DNA of 64,000 nt from Dokdonella fugitiva (GTDB taxonomy: Bacteria; Pseudomonadota; Gammaproteobacteria; Xanthomonadales; Rhodanobacteraceae). The notes under the pieces are model-generated. The model was given only the letters and a program-made list of their open reading frames with translations, had not been told where the DNA came from and made no database searches. Both the position numbers and the translations under genes were made by a program. Shown piece by piece: positions 32,115-40,610 of the stretch. The DNA is taken from NCBI RefSeq assembly GCF_014138265.1, contig NZ_JACGXL010000002.1, forward strand, positions 124,001-188,000, given 5' to 3'. The stretch's first letter is position 1. Every line of letters starts with the position of its first letter.

Positions 32115-33201
32115 CGTCCTTACGGCGGCGCTCGCCGGGCCGTCGCGCGTGCAGCCATCGCGGCGTCGTCCTTGCCGCGGGCAGCGTGACGCCGAAGCGC
32201 CCCGCGCGCACGAAGGCGCGTTCGAGCAGGCCGACGAGGCGTTCGGCGAGGCGTCCGTCGGTGTCGAGGTCGGGATCGAAGATCGTGAGCTCGAGGCCGA
32301 GCGCGCGCGGTGAGGCAAGCGCGAGCGCGAGCGAATCCTCGAGTTCGGCGAGGCGCAGGCCGCCCGGATCGGGCGAGTCGACCGCAGGCATCACGGCCGG
32401 GTCGAGCACGTCGACGTCGACGTGGATCCAGAAACCGCGCAGTTCGTCGCGCTCGAGCCGCAGCAACGCTTCGCCCATCGTCGCGGCGACGCCGCGTCCG
32501 CGCAGGCGTTCGATCGGCAGACGCAGGAATGCGGCGCGTTCGAAGCGCTCGGTCTCCACTTCAGCGGGCGTGCCGTGGTCGCGATACGCGTAGGCGACGG
32601 TGTCGCCTTCGGCGAAGTACGGCCTGCCGCCGTCGATGCCGACGAGCGCGTCGGGGCCATGGCCGGTCGCGAGTGCGAGATCCATGCCCGCCGCGGTGAG
32701 CGGCCGCGGCACGCGCGGGAAGTAGAAGTCGCTGTGGCCGTCGACGAACAGCAGGCCGTGGCGGCCGCGCCGGCGCAGCGCGAGCGCGCCGCCGAGCAGC
32801 ACGCTGCAGTCGCCGCCGAGCACGAGCACGAAACGGCCGTCGTCGAGGCTCGCACCGATGCGCTCGGCGAGCCGCGGCGTGTACGCGACGAGGCCGGCAC
32901 CGTTGCGGTAGCCGGTCGCCGCATCGGGGGCGGGATCGTAGGCGGGTGCGACGACGTCGCCGCGGTCGCGCGCGCCGAGCCGCTCGACGACGCGCCGCGC
33001 GCGCAGCGCCGCGGGTGCGCGGAACGCGCCGGGCACATGGCCCGGACGCAACGGCCTGAGGCCGAGGTTCGATGGCGCGCCGACGACGTCGATGCCGCGT
33101 GGCGCCGCCGCGCGCAGGGTCGGCGCGACCACGCAGGCGCCCGCCGCGAGCATCGCGCCGAGCATGCGACGGCGCGCGGGATCGGTTTCGGTCGTGCCCA
33201 T
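31318..33201 (-). CDS. Arginase/agmatinase-family protein with read-through C-terminus
   Basis: Frame of 627 codons; family similarity covers only about residues 1-340 (33201 down to about 32180). RR-containing export signal (DPARRRMLGAMLAAGACVVAPTLRA), then ureohydrolase motifs: VLGGDCSVLLGG (His of GGDHS replaced by Cys, as in one subgroup), FVDGHSDFYFP (Asp/His/Asp metal ligands) and HVDVDVLDPAVMPAVDSPDPGG (second metal pair). Likely hydrolyses a guanidino or formimino compound. After GRFGVTLP, where relatives end, no stop occurs and the frame continues for almost 290 Arg-rich codons antisense to the HEAT protein. Either the stop was lost or the tail is an unplanned extension. GGAGGG precedes ATG 33201. 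Confidence 0.72.
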   Translation of the reverse strand: MGTTETDPARRRMLGAMLAAGACVVAPTLRAAAPRGIDVVGAPSNLGLRPLRPGHVPGAFRAPAALRARRVVERLGARDRGDVVAPAYDPAPDAATGYRNGAGLVAYTPRLAERIGASLDDGRFVLVLGGDCSVLLGGALALRRRGRHGLLFVDGHSDFYFPRVPRPLTAAGMDLALATGHGPDALVGIDGGRPYFAEGDTVAYAYRDHGTPAEVETERFERAAFLRLPIERLRGRGVAATMGEALLRLERDELRGFWIHVDVDVLDPAVMPAVDSPDPGGLRLAELEDSLALALASPRALGLELTIFDPDLDTDGRLAERLVGLLERAFVRAGRFGVTLPAARTTPRWLHARRPGERRRKDVSGCSRTATGHPQRDRTARRRARRRRPAPRVSLRRPSAPRAVLRRPSPPSSRHRGVPVRRARLRRRMRAATTPRRNSDGSIRAGRRRPFRRSARRAPRPWRERTRVRRRSRNRRNRPASRRHRRAASTSIPSTRTTTTMLRRRREEAVAASACSSGYASAGRPRSHRYRDGDVRCRIRRGDGRACSRSRSGCRSFRSCRPRARPLPWLAPVRASGHSRTDHLRGRGRLRARAAPPRARARTSSRTRPRARRPWRRRRSPRIRRGH

Positions 33202-33279
33202 GATAACCCTCCATACGCGTTTAGATGGTTAGCATGCGCCGGATTTTTAAACCTGTCAAAATGCGTTTACCGGTTATCT
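33202..33279. promoter_or_regulatory. Shared control region of arginase-family gene and CGNR regulator
   Basis: The 87-nt divergent gap is A+T-rich and holds repeated elements: GCGTTTA at 33217-33223 and 33263-33269, each followed 2-3 nt later by GGTTA (33227-33231 and 33272-33276), and an inverted GATAACC at 33202-33208 matching GGTTATC at 33272-33278. This spacing is what an operator for the adjacent regulator would look like. Confidence 0.45.
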
Positions 33280-33288
33280 CGGAAGGCC

Positions 33289-33909
33289 ATGAACGCGGAA
33301 CTCGCCCGCATCGAACGCGTCGGCGGCAGCCTCTGCCTCGACTTCGTCAACACGCGCACCTCGCATTTCGACCCCGCCGCGCGCGAATACCTCGCCGGCT
33401 ACGTCGACCTGCTCGAATGGCTGCGCGGCTGCGACGACGGGCTCGGCGCACGCACAGCGACGCAGCTCGCCGCCGTGGCGCGCGCGCACCCGCGGCGCGC
33501 GGCGGCCGTGTTCGCGCGCGCGCGAGAGCTGCGCGACCTGCTGCAGCGCGTGTTCGCCGCGCGCGCCGAAGGACGCGCGCCGACACCCGCGGATCTCGAC
33601 GCGCTGAACCGCGAAGCCGCCGCCGCGCTCGCGCACCGGCGACTCGAACCGGGCGCGCACTGGCACTGGCGCTGGGACGACGACGACGCGCTCGAGCGGC
33701 CGCTGTGGCAGGTGCTCGCGTCCGCGGTCGAACTGCTGCAGCACGGCGAACCGGCGCGCCTCAAGCAATGCCCGGCGCCGGACGGCTGCGGCTGGCTGTT
33801 CCACGACGGGAGCAAGAACCAGACGCGGCGCTGGTGCAGCATGCGCATGTGCGGCAACGGCGCGAAGGTGCGTCGCTTCCAGCAACGCAAGCGCGACGCG
33901 GGCGGCTGA
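33289..33909 (+). CDS. ABATE-domain CGNR zinc-finger transcriptional regulator
   Basis: 206 residues. N-terminal ABATE (putative stress-responsive) domain opens with RIERVGGSLCLDFVNTRTSH; C-terminal zinc finger has the four cysteines in CPAPDGCGWLF ... WCSMRMCGNG and the SKNQTRRWCSM core that binds DNA. The signature Cys-Gly-Asn-Arg here reads Cys-Gly-Asn-Gly, an unusual change in an otherwise intact finger. GGAAGG gives ATG 33289. It is divergent from the arginase-family gene across 87 nt, which suggests it regulates that gene and itself. Two hairpins follow its stop. Confidence 0.9.
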   Translation: MNAELARIERVGGSLCLDFVNTRTSHFDPAAREYLAGYVDLLEWLRGCDDGLGARTATQLAAVARAHPRRAAAVFARARELRDLLQRVFAARAEGRAPTPADLDALNREAAAALAHRRLEPGAHWHWRWDDDDALERPLWQVLASAVELLQHGEPARLKQCPAPDGCGWLFHDGSKNQTRRWCSMRMCGNGAKVRRFQQRKRDAGG

Positions 33910-33924
33910 TCCGGTCCGGCACGC

Positions 33925-33952
33925 GTGTCGGATTGACACCTCGCATGCGAGG
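33925..33952 (+). terminator. Double hairpin after CGNR gene
   Basis: GTGTC/GACAC (33925-33929 and 33935-33939, loop GGATT) and directly CCTCGC/GCGAGG (33939-33944 and 33947-33952, 2-nt loop). Located 16 nt after the regulator's stop. No T run, so termination is only likely. The gap 33910-34157 otherwise holds a REP-like unit and the fadL terminator. Confidence 0.4.
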
Positions 33953-34010
33953 AATCACGCCGGGCAGCGGCACGCGCTGTGCGCGTAGCGCCCTACGTGG
34001 TCGCGCGATG

Positions 34011-34045
34011 TCGTGGGAGCGGCGGAAGCGGCGATGCTTTCGTCC
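34011..34045. repeat. REP-like unit, GTGGGAGCGGC type
   Basis: TGTCGTGGGAGCGGCGGAAG (34009-34028) followed by CGGCGATGCTTTCGTCCCG resembles the GTGGGAGCGGC-TTC-AGCCGCGATGC repeats abundant between genes in pseudomonads and xanthomonads. A single, degenerate copy downstream of the convergent fadL gene. Confidence 0.5.
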
Positions 34046-34099
34046 CGACCAGCGCGTCACGGCCTCGGTCGGTTACACCGTAACCTTTCCCCGACCCCG

Positions 34100-34128
34100 A
34101 AAAAGCGACAGGCACCCGAAGGTGCCTG
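34100..34128 (-). terminator. Rho-independent terminator of fadL-like gene
   Basis: CAGGCACC (34109-34116) pairs with GGTGCCTG (34121-34128), loop of 4; on the minus strand it is followed by GTCGCTTTTT. It lies 30 nt after the porin stop at 34158. Confidence 0.85.
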
Positions 34129-34157
34129 CCGGTCCCTCCCCATCCGATGCGCGAGCG

Positions 34158-35498
34158 TCAGAACACGTATTGCGCCGACACGCCGAGCACGTTGCCGGAG
34201 CTCTGGAACGCACCGGTCAGATGATTGAACGTCGACGTCGTGTGGTCGACCGTGCCGTCGTCGACCCACAGGTGGACGAAGCCCGCATCGAAGCGCCAGT
34301 CCGCGTTCGGCTTCCAGCCGACGCCGACCGAGAGCCAGGTGCGGCTGCCGTCCGGCACCCGCGGCGTGCGCGTGACGTCGTTGGTCGGCGTCTCGTCATA
34401 GGCGACGCCCGCACGCAGCGTCCATTCGTTGTTGAGGCGGTACTCGCCACCGAACGCGTACATCCAGGTGTCGTCCCACGCGAATTCCTGCGCGCGCGTG
34501 AACGGCCCCATCGCCGCATCGGAGTACTTGATCAGGAGTTGCTCGAAGCTCGACCAGTGCGTGAAGCTGATGTCGGCACCGAAGCTGAGGCGGTCGTCGA
34601 ACGTGTGCCACCAGCTGCCGGTCACGTACCACGGCGTGTCGAAGTCGGCCTGGCCCTTCTGGTTGAGGAACGCCCCGCCGAGCAGCGGCAGGATGTTGCT
34701 CGGCACCTGGAAGCGCGCGTCGCCTTCGAGCGTGTGGTCGATCTGCGAATGGAAGTTGACGCCGATGCGGTCGCTCGCGGTCGGCTTCCACAGCAGGCCG
34801 ACCGTGAAGCCGTAGCCCCAGTCGTCGCCCTTGAGGCCGCCGAAGCCGTCGGCTTCCTGCGGCAGCACAGCGCCGTTCGTCGGCGAGGCGAGGATCGTGC
34901 CGAAGTCGACGACCTGGGTCAGCTCCGCGCTCGTGCGCTGGGCGATGATGCTGCCGCCGATCGACCACTGGTCGTTGATCTTGAACGAGGTCGCGAAGCT
35001 GAGGTCGATCGACTCGAGCTTGGACAGCACGCCCTCGTAGCGCAGCACCGAACGGTCGTCGTACTCGGTCTCGAAGCCGAACGGCGCATTGACGGAGGCT
35101 CCGATCGACCACTGGTCGTTGATGCGGTGGGTCAGGTAGATCGCCGGGACCGGCTTGGTCACGCCGCCGTCGCCACCGTTGTTGCCGGTCAGCGGGCGGC
35201 CGAGCAGGTCGGTGCCGCTGCCGTGGAATTCCGTCTTGAAATTGATGACGTTGAGGTCGACCTGGACGCAATTTTCGCTGCCGATGTCGCCGATCGCCGC
35301 CGCATTGTTCGCGACCATCGAACAGTCGTTCGGCGCGGACGCGCCGCCGGCGTAGGAACGGCCCAGACCCTGGACGCTGTTTTCCTTGAGCTGGAAGCCG
35401 CTCGCGAGCGCGTCCTGGCCCGCGAGGGCCGCCGCGAGTGCCAACGGCAGGGCGGCGAACGACGGGACGAGCCTGGTCCGACGGGTCTTGTGCTGCAT
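34158..35498 (-). CDS. FadL/TodX-family outer-membrane transporter
   Basis: 446 residues. Signal peptide (PSFAALPLALAAALAGQDALA, cleaved before SGFQLKE), then the FadL N-terminal hatch motif GFQLKENSVQGLGRSYAGGAS with NNAAAI, fourteen-strand barrel segments such as INDQWSIGASVNAPFGFETEY and WTLRAGVAYDETPTNDVTRTP, and a C-terminal aromatic (AQYVF) for BAM recognition. Carries long-chain fatty acids or other hydrophobic compounds across the outer membrane. AAGGAG precedes ATG 35498; strong terminator downstream. Single-gene unit, divergent from the secreted esterase. Confidence 0.93.
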   Translation of the reverse strand: MQHKTRRTRLVPSFAALPLALAAALAGQDALASGFQLKENSVQGLGRSYAGGASAPNDCSMVANNAAAIGDIGSENCVQVDLNVINFKTEFHGSGTDLLGRPLTGNNGGDGGVTKPVPAIYLTHRINDQWSIGASVNAPFGFETEYDDRSVLRYEGVLSKLESIDLSFATSFKINDQWSIGGSIIAQRTSAELTQVVDFGTILASPTNGAVLPQEADGFGGLKGDDWGYGFTVGLLWKPTASDRIGVNFHSQIDHTLEGDARFQVPSNILPLLGGAFLNQKGQADFDTPWYVTGSWWHTFDDRLSFGADISFTHWSSFEQLLIKYSDAAMGPFTRAQEFAWDDTWMYAFGGEYRLNNEWTLRAGVAYDETPTNDVTRTPRVPDGSRTWLSVGVGWKPNADWRFDAGFVHLWVDDGTVDHTTSTFNHLTGAFQSSGNVLGVSAQYVF

Positions 35499-35710
35499 AC
35501 GGCACTCCTTGGGGCGAACGGTTTCTTTGCGGGTCTGTAACGAATCCGCAGCGATCTTAACGTCAAGTTCGACGATCTGACCATCGTGCGCTGCCGCAAA
35601 CGGGGGCGTATGGTCGGCCCGCCCGACCCCGGCCGCCCGGCTTTCGTGACGCCGGCCGCGACAGGCGCCAGCGGCGGTCGTTAAGGTGCCCCGACATCGC
35701 CCTGCGGAGA

Positions 35711-36604
35711 ATGCGCGTGCGCCTGAAGCACCTCGTCGCCCTGCTGTTCGGCTTCCTGCCATACGTCGGCGTACCGGCGCTCGCGATCGCCGCGACCACG
35801 GTGCGCCTGCCGGGCGCGATGTGCCCCGGCGGCGACGCGATCTTCGATGACGGCTACGAGACGCGCGTGGTGCCGCACGACGCGTCCGGCGGCAGCGGCG
35901 GCAGCTATCCCGGCAACATCACGCGCACGATCAGCGTGCCCGGCGTCGGCACGCGCAGCTACTACCTGCGCGTGCCGCCCGGCTACCAGCCGTCGCAGGC
36001 GTCACCGCTGCTGCTCGCGCTGCGCGGGCAGTCGCTGCCGACCGCGAGCGGCGCGCAGCAGGCACGCACGGACTGGTCGAGCTGGGTCGACGCGAAGGGC
36101 TTCATCGTGCTCGCACCGATCGGTAATTCGACCCAGGGCGGCTGGGGTGCGGCCGGCGACATCGAGGAGATCAGCGCCGCGCTCGACGACGCGGCCGCCG
36201 CGTACAACATCGAACGCAGCCGCATCTACCTCTGGGGCTATTCCGCGGGCGCGCACTACGGCCACGCGATCGCGCTGTCGAACACCGACTATTTCGCCGC
36301 CTACGGCGTCAGCGCGGGCTCGCTCGAGCAGTACGCCTGCACCGACTCGGGCACGCCGCCGCCGACCTGCGCGAGCCTGCTCGGCGGCGCGCAGCCGAAG
36401 ATCCCGGTCGACATCCATCTCGGCAACAGCGACCCGCTCTACACGCAGTACGGCGCCGGCGGCGATCCGCAACGCTTCACGAATGCGGGCTGGGTGCTCG
36501 GCGACGATCTCTATTACACGCTGTTCAACGGCGGCCACATCTACACGGTCGCCCACCTCGGCCAGATCTGGGCGCACCTGTGCCCGTTCGCGCTCGGGCC
36601 GTGA
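35711..36604 (+). CDS. Secreted alpha/beta hydrolase, PHB-depolymerase/feruloyl-esterase-like
   Basis: 297 residues. Signal peptide then GDAIFDDGYETR, a copy of the IFxDG[FY]E motif placed at the start of the mature protein rather than the end, a Gly/Ser linker and a hydrolase domain similar to LpqC/PHB-depolymerase esterases: TRSYYLRVPPGYQPS, nucleophile in WGYSAGAHYG (GxSxG), Asp in GNSDPLYTQYG and His in FNGGHIYT. Acts outside the cytoplasm on an ester, substrate unknown. ATG 35711 is called; GTG 35717 has better spacing to the GGAG at 35706 and may be the real start. It is divergent from fadL across 212 nt that hold no gene. Confidence 0.83.
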   Translation: MRVRLKHLVALLFGFLPYVGVPALAIAATTVRLPGAMCPGGDAIFDDGYETRVVPHDASGGSGGSYPGNITRTISVPGVGTRSYYLRVPPGYQPSQASPLLLALRGQSLPTASGAQQARTDWSSWVDAKGFIVLAPIGNSTQGGWGAAGDIEEISAALDDAAAAYNIERSRIYLWGYSAGAHYGHAIALSNTDYFAAYGVSAGSLEQYACTDSGTPPPTCASLLGGAQPKIPVDIHLGNSDPLYTQYGAGGDPQRFTNAGWVLGDDLYYTLFNGGHIYTVAHLGQIWAHLCPFALGP

Positions 36605-36610
36605 CCGGCG

Positions 36611-36847
36611 CTACGCGCGCGCGGCCGGATCCTCGCGCGCGAGGTCGGCGATCGCCTCGCGCACGAGCGCGTCGAGGCCGGCGCCGCCCGCGGCCGCGTG
36701 CGCGTGGATGCGTCGCCGCATGCGCGGTTCCCAGAAGCGGCGGATGTGCGTCGCGATGCCGGCGACCGCCGCGGCGTGGTCGGGCTCGGCGCGGAAATAC
36801 GCGCCGATGTCGTTGGCCATCCTCACGAGCTGTTCGAGTCCACTCAC
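36611..36847 (-). CDS. fdsD: NAD-dependent formate dehydrogenase delta subunit
   Basis: 78 residues: SGLEQLVRMANDIGAYFRAE, then VAGIATHIRRFWEPRMRRRI and GGAGLDALVREAIADL, the full FdsD pattern. This small subunit supports maturation or stability of the molybdenum formate dehydrogenase. Start is GTG 36847, overlapping the fdhD stop by 4 nt (GTGA). Last gene of the fds operon. Confidence 0.9.
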   Translation of the reverse strand: MSGLEQLVRMANDIGAYFRAEPDHAAAVAGIATHIRRFWEPRMRRRIHAHAAAGGAGLDALVREAIADLAREDPAARA

Positions 36848-37707
36848 GCGCGCACGTCCTCCGCGCCGTGGATGCGGCCCGCGTGCGCGTAGACGACGTG
36901 GCTGTCGCCGCGCGCGAAACCGACGAGGGTGAGGCGCGCCTGCGTCGCGAGCTGGATCGCCAGCGCGGTCGGCGCCGAGATCGCCGCGAGCAGGCCTACG
37001 CCGAGCGTGGCCGCCTTCTGCACCATCTCGTAGCTCGCACGGCTGGTCACGACGGCGAAGCCACCGCGCACGTCGATGCCGCGACGCACGAGCGCACCGA
37101 GCAGCTTGTCGAGCGCGTTGTGGCGACCGACGTCCTCGCGCACGAGCACGATCGCGCCGTCGACGCCGGCCCAGCCGGCCGCATGGGTCGCCCCGGTCGC
37201 CGCGGCGAGCGGCTGCTGCGCCTGCAGCTGCGCGAGCGCACGTTCTAGCGCGCGCGGGTCGATGCACGGCCCGTCCGCGACGGGCACGGGCTGGCGCAGC
37301 GCGTCTTCGAGTGCCTGCGCGCCGCACAGGCCGCAGCCGCTGCGTCCGGCCAGGTTGCGCTTGCGCCGCTCGAGCGCGTCGGCGCGCGCGGCGGGCACGC
37401 GCAGCTCGAGTTCGATGCCTTCCAGCAACGTGCGCGTCGCGGCGACCTCGAGTTCGGCCGCATCGGCGACGACGGCTTCGCTGAGCGAGAAGCCGAGCGC
37501 GAAATCGTCGAGGTCGCGCGGCGTCGCCATCATCACCACGTGCGGCCGGCCGTTGTAGACGAGCGCGACCGGCACTTCCTCGGCGACACGGTCGTCGGTC
37601 CGCTCGAGCACGCCGGCGCGCGAGCGTGTCACCGGACGGCGCACCCAGCCCGCGTGCGCGTCGTCGCCCGCGGGTTCTTCAGCGCGGATCGCCGGCGGTC
37701 GTCGCAT
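36844..37707 (-). CDS. fdhD: Formate dehydrogenase accessory sulfurtransferase FdhD
   Basis: 287 residues. FdhD moves sulfur onto the Mo-bisMGD cofactor so that formate dehydrogenase becomes active. Motifs: EEVPVALVYNGRPHVVMMATP, FALGFSLSEAVV, the essential CxxC in GRSGCGLCGAQ, REDVGRHNALDKLLG and VTSRASYEMVQKAATLG. ATG 37707 lies 29 nt inside the end of fdsA, so the two are overlapped and coupled. Equivalent to fdsC in other fds operons. Confidence 0.96.
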   Translation of the reverse strand: MRRPPAIRAEEPAGDDAHAGWVRRPVTRSRAGVLERTDDRVAEEVPVALVYNGRPHVVMMATPRDLDDFALGFSLSEAVVADAAELEVAATRTLLEGIELELRVPAARADALERRKRNLAGRSGCGLCGAQALEDALRQPVPVADGPCIDPRALERALAQLQAQQPLAAATGATHAAGWAGVDGAIVLVREDVGRHNALDKLLGALVRRGIDVRGGFAVVTSRASYEMVQKAATLGVGLLAAISAPTALAIQLATQARLTLVGFARGDSHVVYAHAGRIHGAEDVRA

Positions 37708-40573
37708 GACGGGCCTGTTCGAGCAATGCGCGCTGCCGCTCGTCCGCGGCGCGGAAGCGCTGTTGCCAGTCGGATGGCTGGCTCACGCGCGTGACCTCGA
37801 CCGCGGTGACCTTGTACTCGGGGCAGTTCGTCGCCCAGTCCGAGTTCTCGGTCGTGATCACGTTGGCGCCGGAGCCGGGGAAGTGGAACGTCGTGTAGAC
37901 GACGCCCGCCTGCATGCGGTCGCTGAGCAGCGCGCGCAGCACCGTCTCGCCGGCGCGACTGGCGATGCCGACCCAGTCGCCGTCGCGTATGCCGCGCTGT
38001 TCGGCGTCGTGCGGGTGGATCTCGAGGCGGTCCTCGGCGTGCCAGAGGTTGTTCGCGGTGCGGCGCGTCTGCGCGCCGACGTTGTACTGGCTGAGGATGC
38101 GCCCGGTGGTGAGCAGGAGCGGGTACTTCGCGGTCACCTTCTCGCTCGTCGGCACGTACTCGGTGAGCATGAAGCGGCCCTTGCCGCGCACGAACGCGTC
38201 GACGTGCATGGTCGGGGTGCCGTCCGGATGCTCGGCGTTGCACGGCCACTGGATGCTGCCGAGTTCGTCGATGCGCGCGAAGCTGATGCCGGCGAAGGTC
38301 GGCGTGAGGCGCGCGATCTCGTCCATGATCTCGGCCGGATGCGCGTAGTGCATCGGATAGCCGAGCGCGTTCGACAGCCGCTGCGTGACTTCCCAGTCGG
38401 CCAGGCCGCCGCGCGGCTCCATCACCTTGCGCACGCGCGACACGCGCCGCTCGGCGTTGGTGAACGTGCCGTCCTTCTCGAGGAAGGTCGAACCGGGCAG
38501 GAACACGTGGGCGAACTTCGCGGTCTCGTTGAGGAACAGGTCCTGCACGACCACGCATTCCATCGCGGTGAGCGCGGCGGTCACGTGCTGCGTGTTCGGA
38601 TCCGACTGCGCGATGTCCTCGCCCTGGATGTAGAGCCCCTTGAACTCGCCGTCGAGCGCAGCCTCGAACATGTTCGGGATGCGCAGGCCGGGCTCGGCCT
38701 GCAGCGTCACGCCCCAGGCCTGCTCGAAGGTCGCGCGCACCGCGGCGTCGGCGACGTGCCGGTAACCGGGGAACTCGTGCGGGAACGAACCCATGTCGCA
38801 CGAGCCCTGCACGTTGTTCTGGCCGCGCAATGGATTGACGCCGACGCCGACGCGGCCGAGGTTGCCCGTCGCCATCGCGAGGTTGGCGATCGCCATCACC
38901 GCGGTCGAACCCTGCGAGTGTTCGGTCACACCGAGGCCGTAGTAGATCGCCGCGTTGCCGCCGGTCGCGTACAGGCGCGCGGCCGCACGCACTTCGACCG
39001 CGGGCACGCCGGTGACCGCCTCGAGCGCCTCGGGCGACTGCGCCGGATCGGCGACGAACGCGCGCCAGCGCGCGAACGAATCGGCCTCGCAGCGCTCGCG
39101 CACGAACGCCTCGTCGACGAGTCCCTCGACGACGACGACGTGGGCGAGCGCGTCGAGCAGCGCGACGTTGGTGCCCGGTCGCAACTGCAGGTGGTGGTCG
39201 GCGCGCACGTGCGGCGTGCGCACGAGTTCGATGCGGCGCGGGTCGGCGACGATGAGGCGCGCACCGCGGCGCAGGCGCCGCTTCATCTGCGATGCGAACA
39301 CCGGGTGCGCGTCGGTCGGGTTCGCGCCGATCACGAAGATCACGTCGGCCTGCATGACCGAATCGAAGTCCTGCGTGCCGGCCGATTCGCCGAGCGTGCT
39401 CTTGAGCCCGTAGCCGGTCGGCGAATGGCACACGCGCGCGCAGGTGTCGACGTTGTTGCTGCCGAACGCGGCGCGCACGAGCTTCTGCACGAGATAGGTC
39501 TCCTCGTTCGTGCAGCGCGACGAGGTGATGCCGCCGATCGAATCGCGGCCATGGCGCGCCTGGATGCGCCGGAACTCGGCGGCGGCGTGCGCGATCGCTT
39601 CGTCCCAGCCCACTTCGCGCCACGGATCGGAGATCTTCGCGCGCACCATCGGCGCGAGGATGCGCTCGCGGTGCGTCACGTAGCCGGTCGCGAAGCGCCC
39701 CTTCACGCAGGAGTGGCCGTGGTTCGCGTGGCCGTCCTTGTTCGGCACCATGCGCACGAGCCGTTCGCCCTGCAGTTCGGCGCGGAACGAGCAGCCGACG
39801 CCGCAGTAGGCGCAGGTGGTGACGACGCTGCGCGTCGCCTGACCCTGTTCGAGCAGCGATTTCTCCATCAGCGCGCCGGTCGGGCACGCCTGCACGCAGG
39901 CGCCGCAGGAGACGCAATCGGACTCCATGAACGACTCGCCCTGGCCCGCGACGATCGCGGAGGCGTAGCCGCGCCCCTGTACCGCCAGCGCGAACGTACC
40001 CTGCTGTTCGTCGCAGGCGCGCACGCAGCGCGAGCAGACGATGCACTGCGCGGGGTCGAAGCGGAAGTACGGATTCGACGCGTCGACCGCCGCGTGCAGC
40101 GGATTGTCGCTGCCGTCGGCGCGCGCCGACGCGACGTGGCTGGCTCCGTCGAAGCCGTAACGCACCTCGTCGACGCCGATGCGTTCGGCCATGCGCTGCA
40201 TCTCGCTGCCGAAAGCGCCGGCGAACGCGTCGAGCGGATGATCTGAAAGGTAGAGCTCCATCACGCCGCGGCGCAGGCGGTCGAGCTTCGCGCCATGCGT
40301 CGTCACCTTCATGCCGGCCGCGACCGGCGTCGTGCACGAGGCGGGGAATCCCTTCATGCCTTCGATCTCGACGAGGCACAGGCGGCACGACCCGAATGCG
40401 TCGAGCAAGTCGGTCGCGCACAGTTTCGGGATCCCGATGCCCGCCTCCGCCGCCGCGCGCAGCACCGACGTGCCGGCCGCGGCGTGCACGTCGACGCCGT
40501 CGATCGTCAGCGCGACGGTCCCGGTGGATGTCGATTTCGGCGTGCCGAGATCGGTTTCGGCGATGGACAGCAT
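37679..40573 (-). CDS. fdsA: NAD-dependent formate dehydrogenase, molybdenum alpha subunit
   Basis: 964 residues. N-terminal [2Fe-2S] ferredoxin domain (CATDLLDAFGSCRLCLVE), histidine/cysteine cluster, two [4Fe-4S] motifs (CIVCSRCVRAC and CVSCGACVQACP), another cluster at the start of the Mo-bisMGD domain (CAYCGVGCSF ... HSCVKG), and the catalytic Cys 382 in TCARVCHSPTGYG with the following His; C-terminal MopB domain with TTGRILSQYNVG. Oxidises formate to CO2 in the cytoplasm and sends electrons through FdsB to NAD+. Cys rather than Sec at the active site. GGAG precedes ATG 40573; 37 nt after fdsB. Confidence 0.97.
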   Translation of the reverse strand: MLSIAETDLGTPKSTSTGTVALTIDGVDVHAAAGTSVLRAAAEAGIGIPKLCATDLLDAFGSCRLCLVEIEGMKGFPASCTTPVAAGMKVTTHGAKLDRLRRGVMELYLSDHPLDAFAGAFGSEMQRMAERIGVDEVRYGFDGASHVASARADGSDNPLHAAVDASNPYFRFDPAQCIVCSRCVRACDEQQGTFALAVQGRGYASAIVAGQGESFMESDCVSCGACVQACPTGALMEKSLLEQGQATRSVVTTCAYCGVGCSFRAELQGERLVRMVPNKDGHANHGHSCVKGRFATGYVTHRERILAPMVRAKISDPWREVGWDEAIAHAAAEFRRIQARHGRDSIGGITSSRCTNEETYLVQKLVRAAFGSNNVDTCARVCHSPTGYGLKSTLGESAGTQDFDSVMQADVIFVIGANPTDAHPVFASQMKRRLRRGARLIVADPRRIELVRTPHVRADHHLQLRPGTNVALLDALAHVVVVEGLVDEAFVRERCEADSFARWRAFVADPAQSPEALEAVTGVPAVEVRAAARLYATGGNAAIYYGLGVTEHSQGSTAVMAIANLAMATGNLGRVGVGVNPLRGQNNVQGSCDMGSFPHEFPGYRHVADAAVRATFEQAWGVTLQAEPGLRIPNMFEAALDGEFKGLYIQGEDIAQSDPNTQHVTAALTAMECVVVQDLFLNETAKFAHVFLPGSTFLEKDGTFTNAERRVSRVRKVMEPRGGLADWEVTQRLSNALGYPMHYAHPAEIMDEIARLTPTFAGISFARIDELGSIQWPCNAEHPDGTPTMHVDAFVRGKGRFMLTEYVPTSEKVTAKYPLLLTTGRILSQYNVGAQTRRTANNLWHAEDRLEIHPHDAEQRGIRDGDWVGIASRAGETVLRALLSDRMQAGVVYTTFHFPGSGANVITTENSDWATNCPEYKVTAVEVTRVSQPSDWQQRFRAADERQRALLEQARHATTAGDPR

Positions 40574-40610
40574 GACGCGACTCCGATACTGGTCTTCCTG
40601 GGAACCGACC

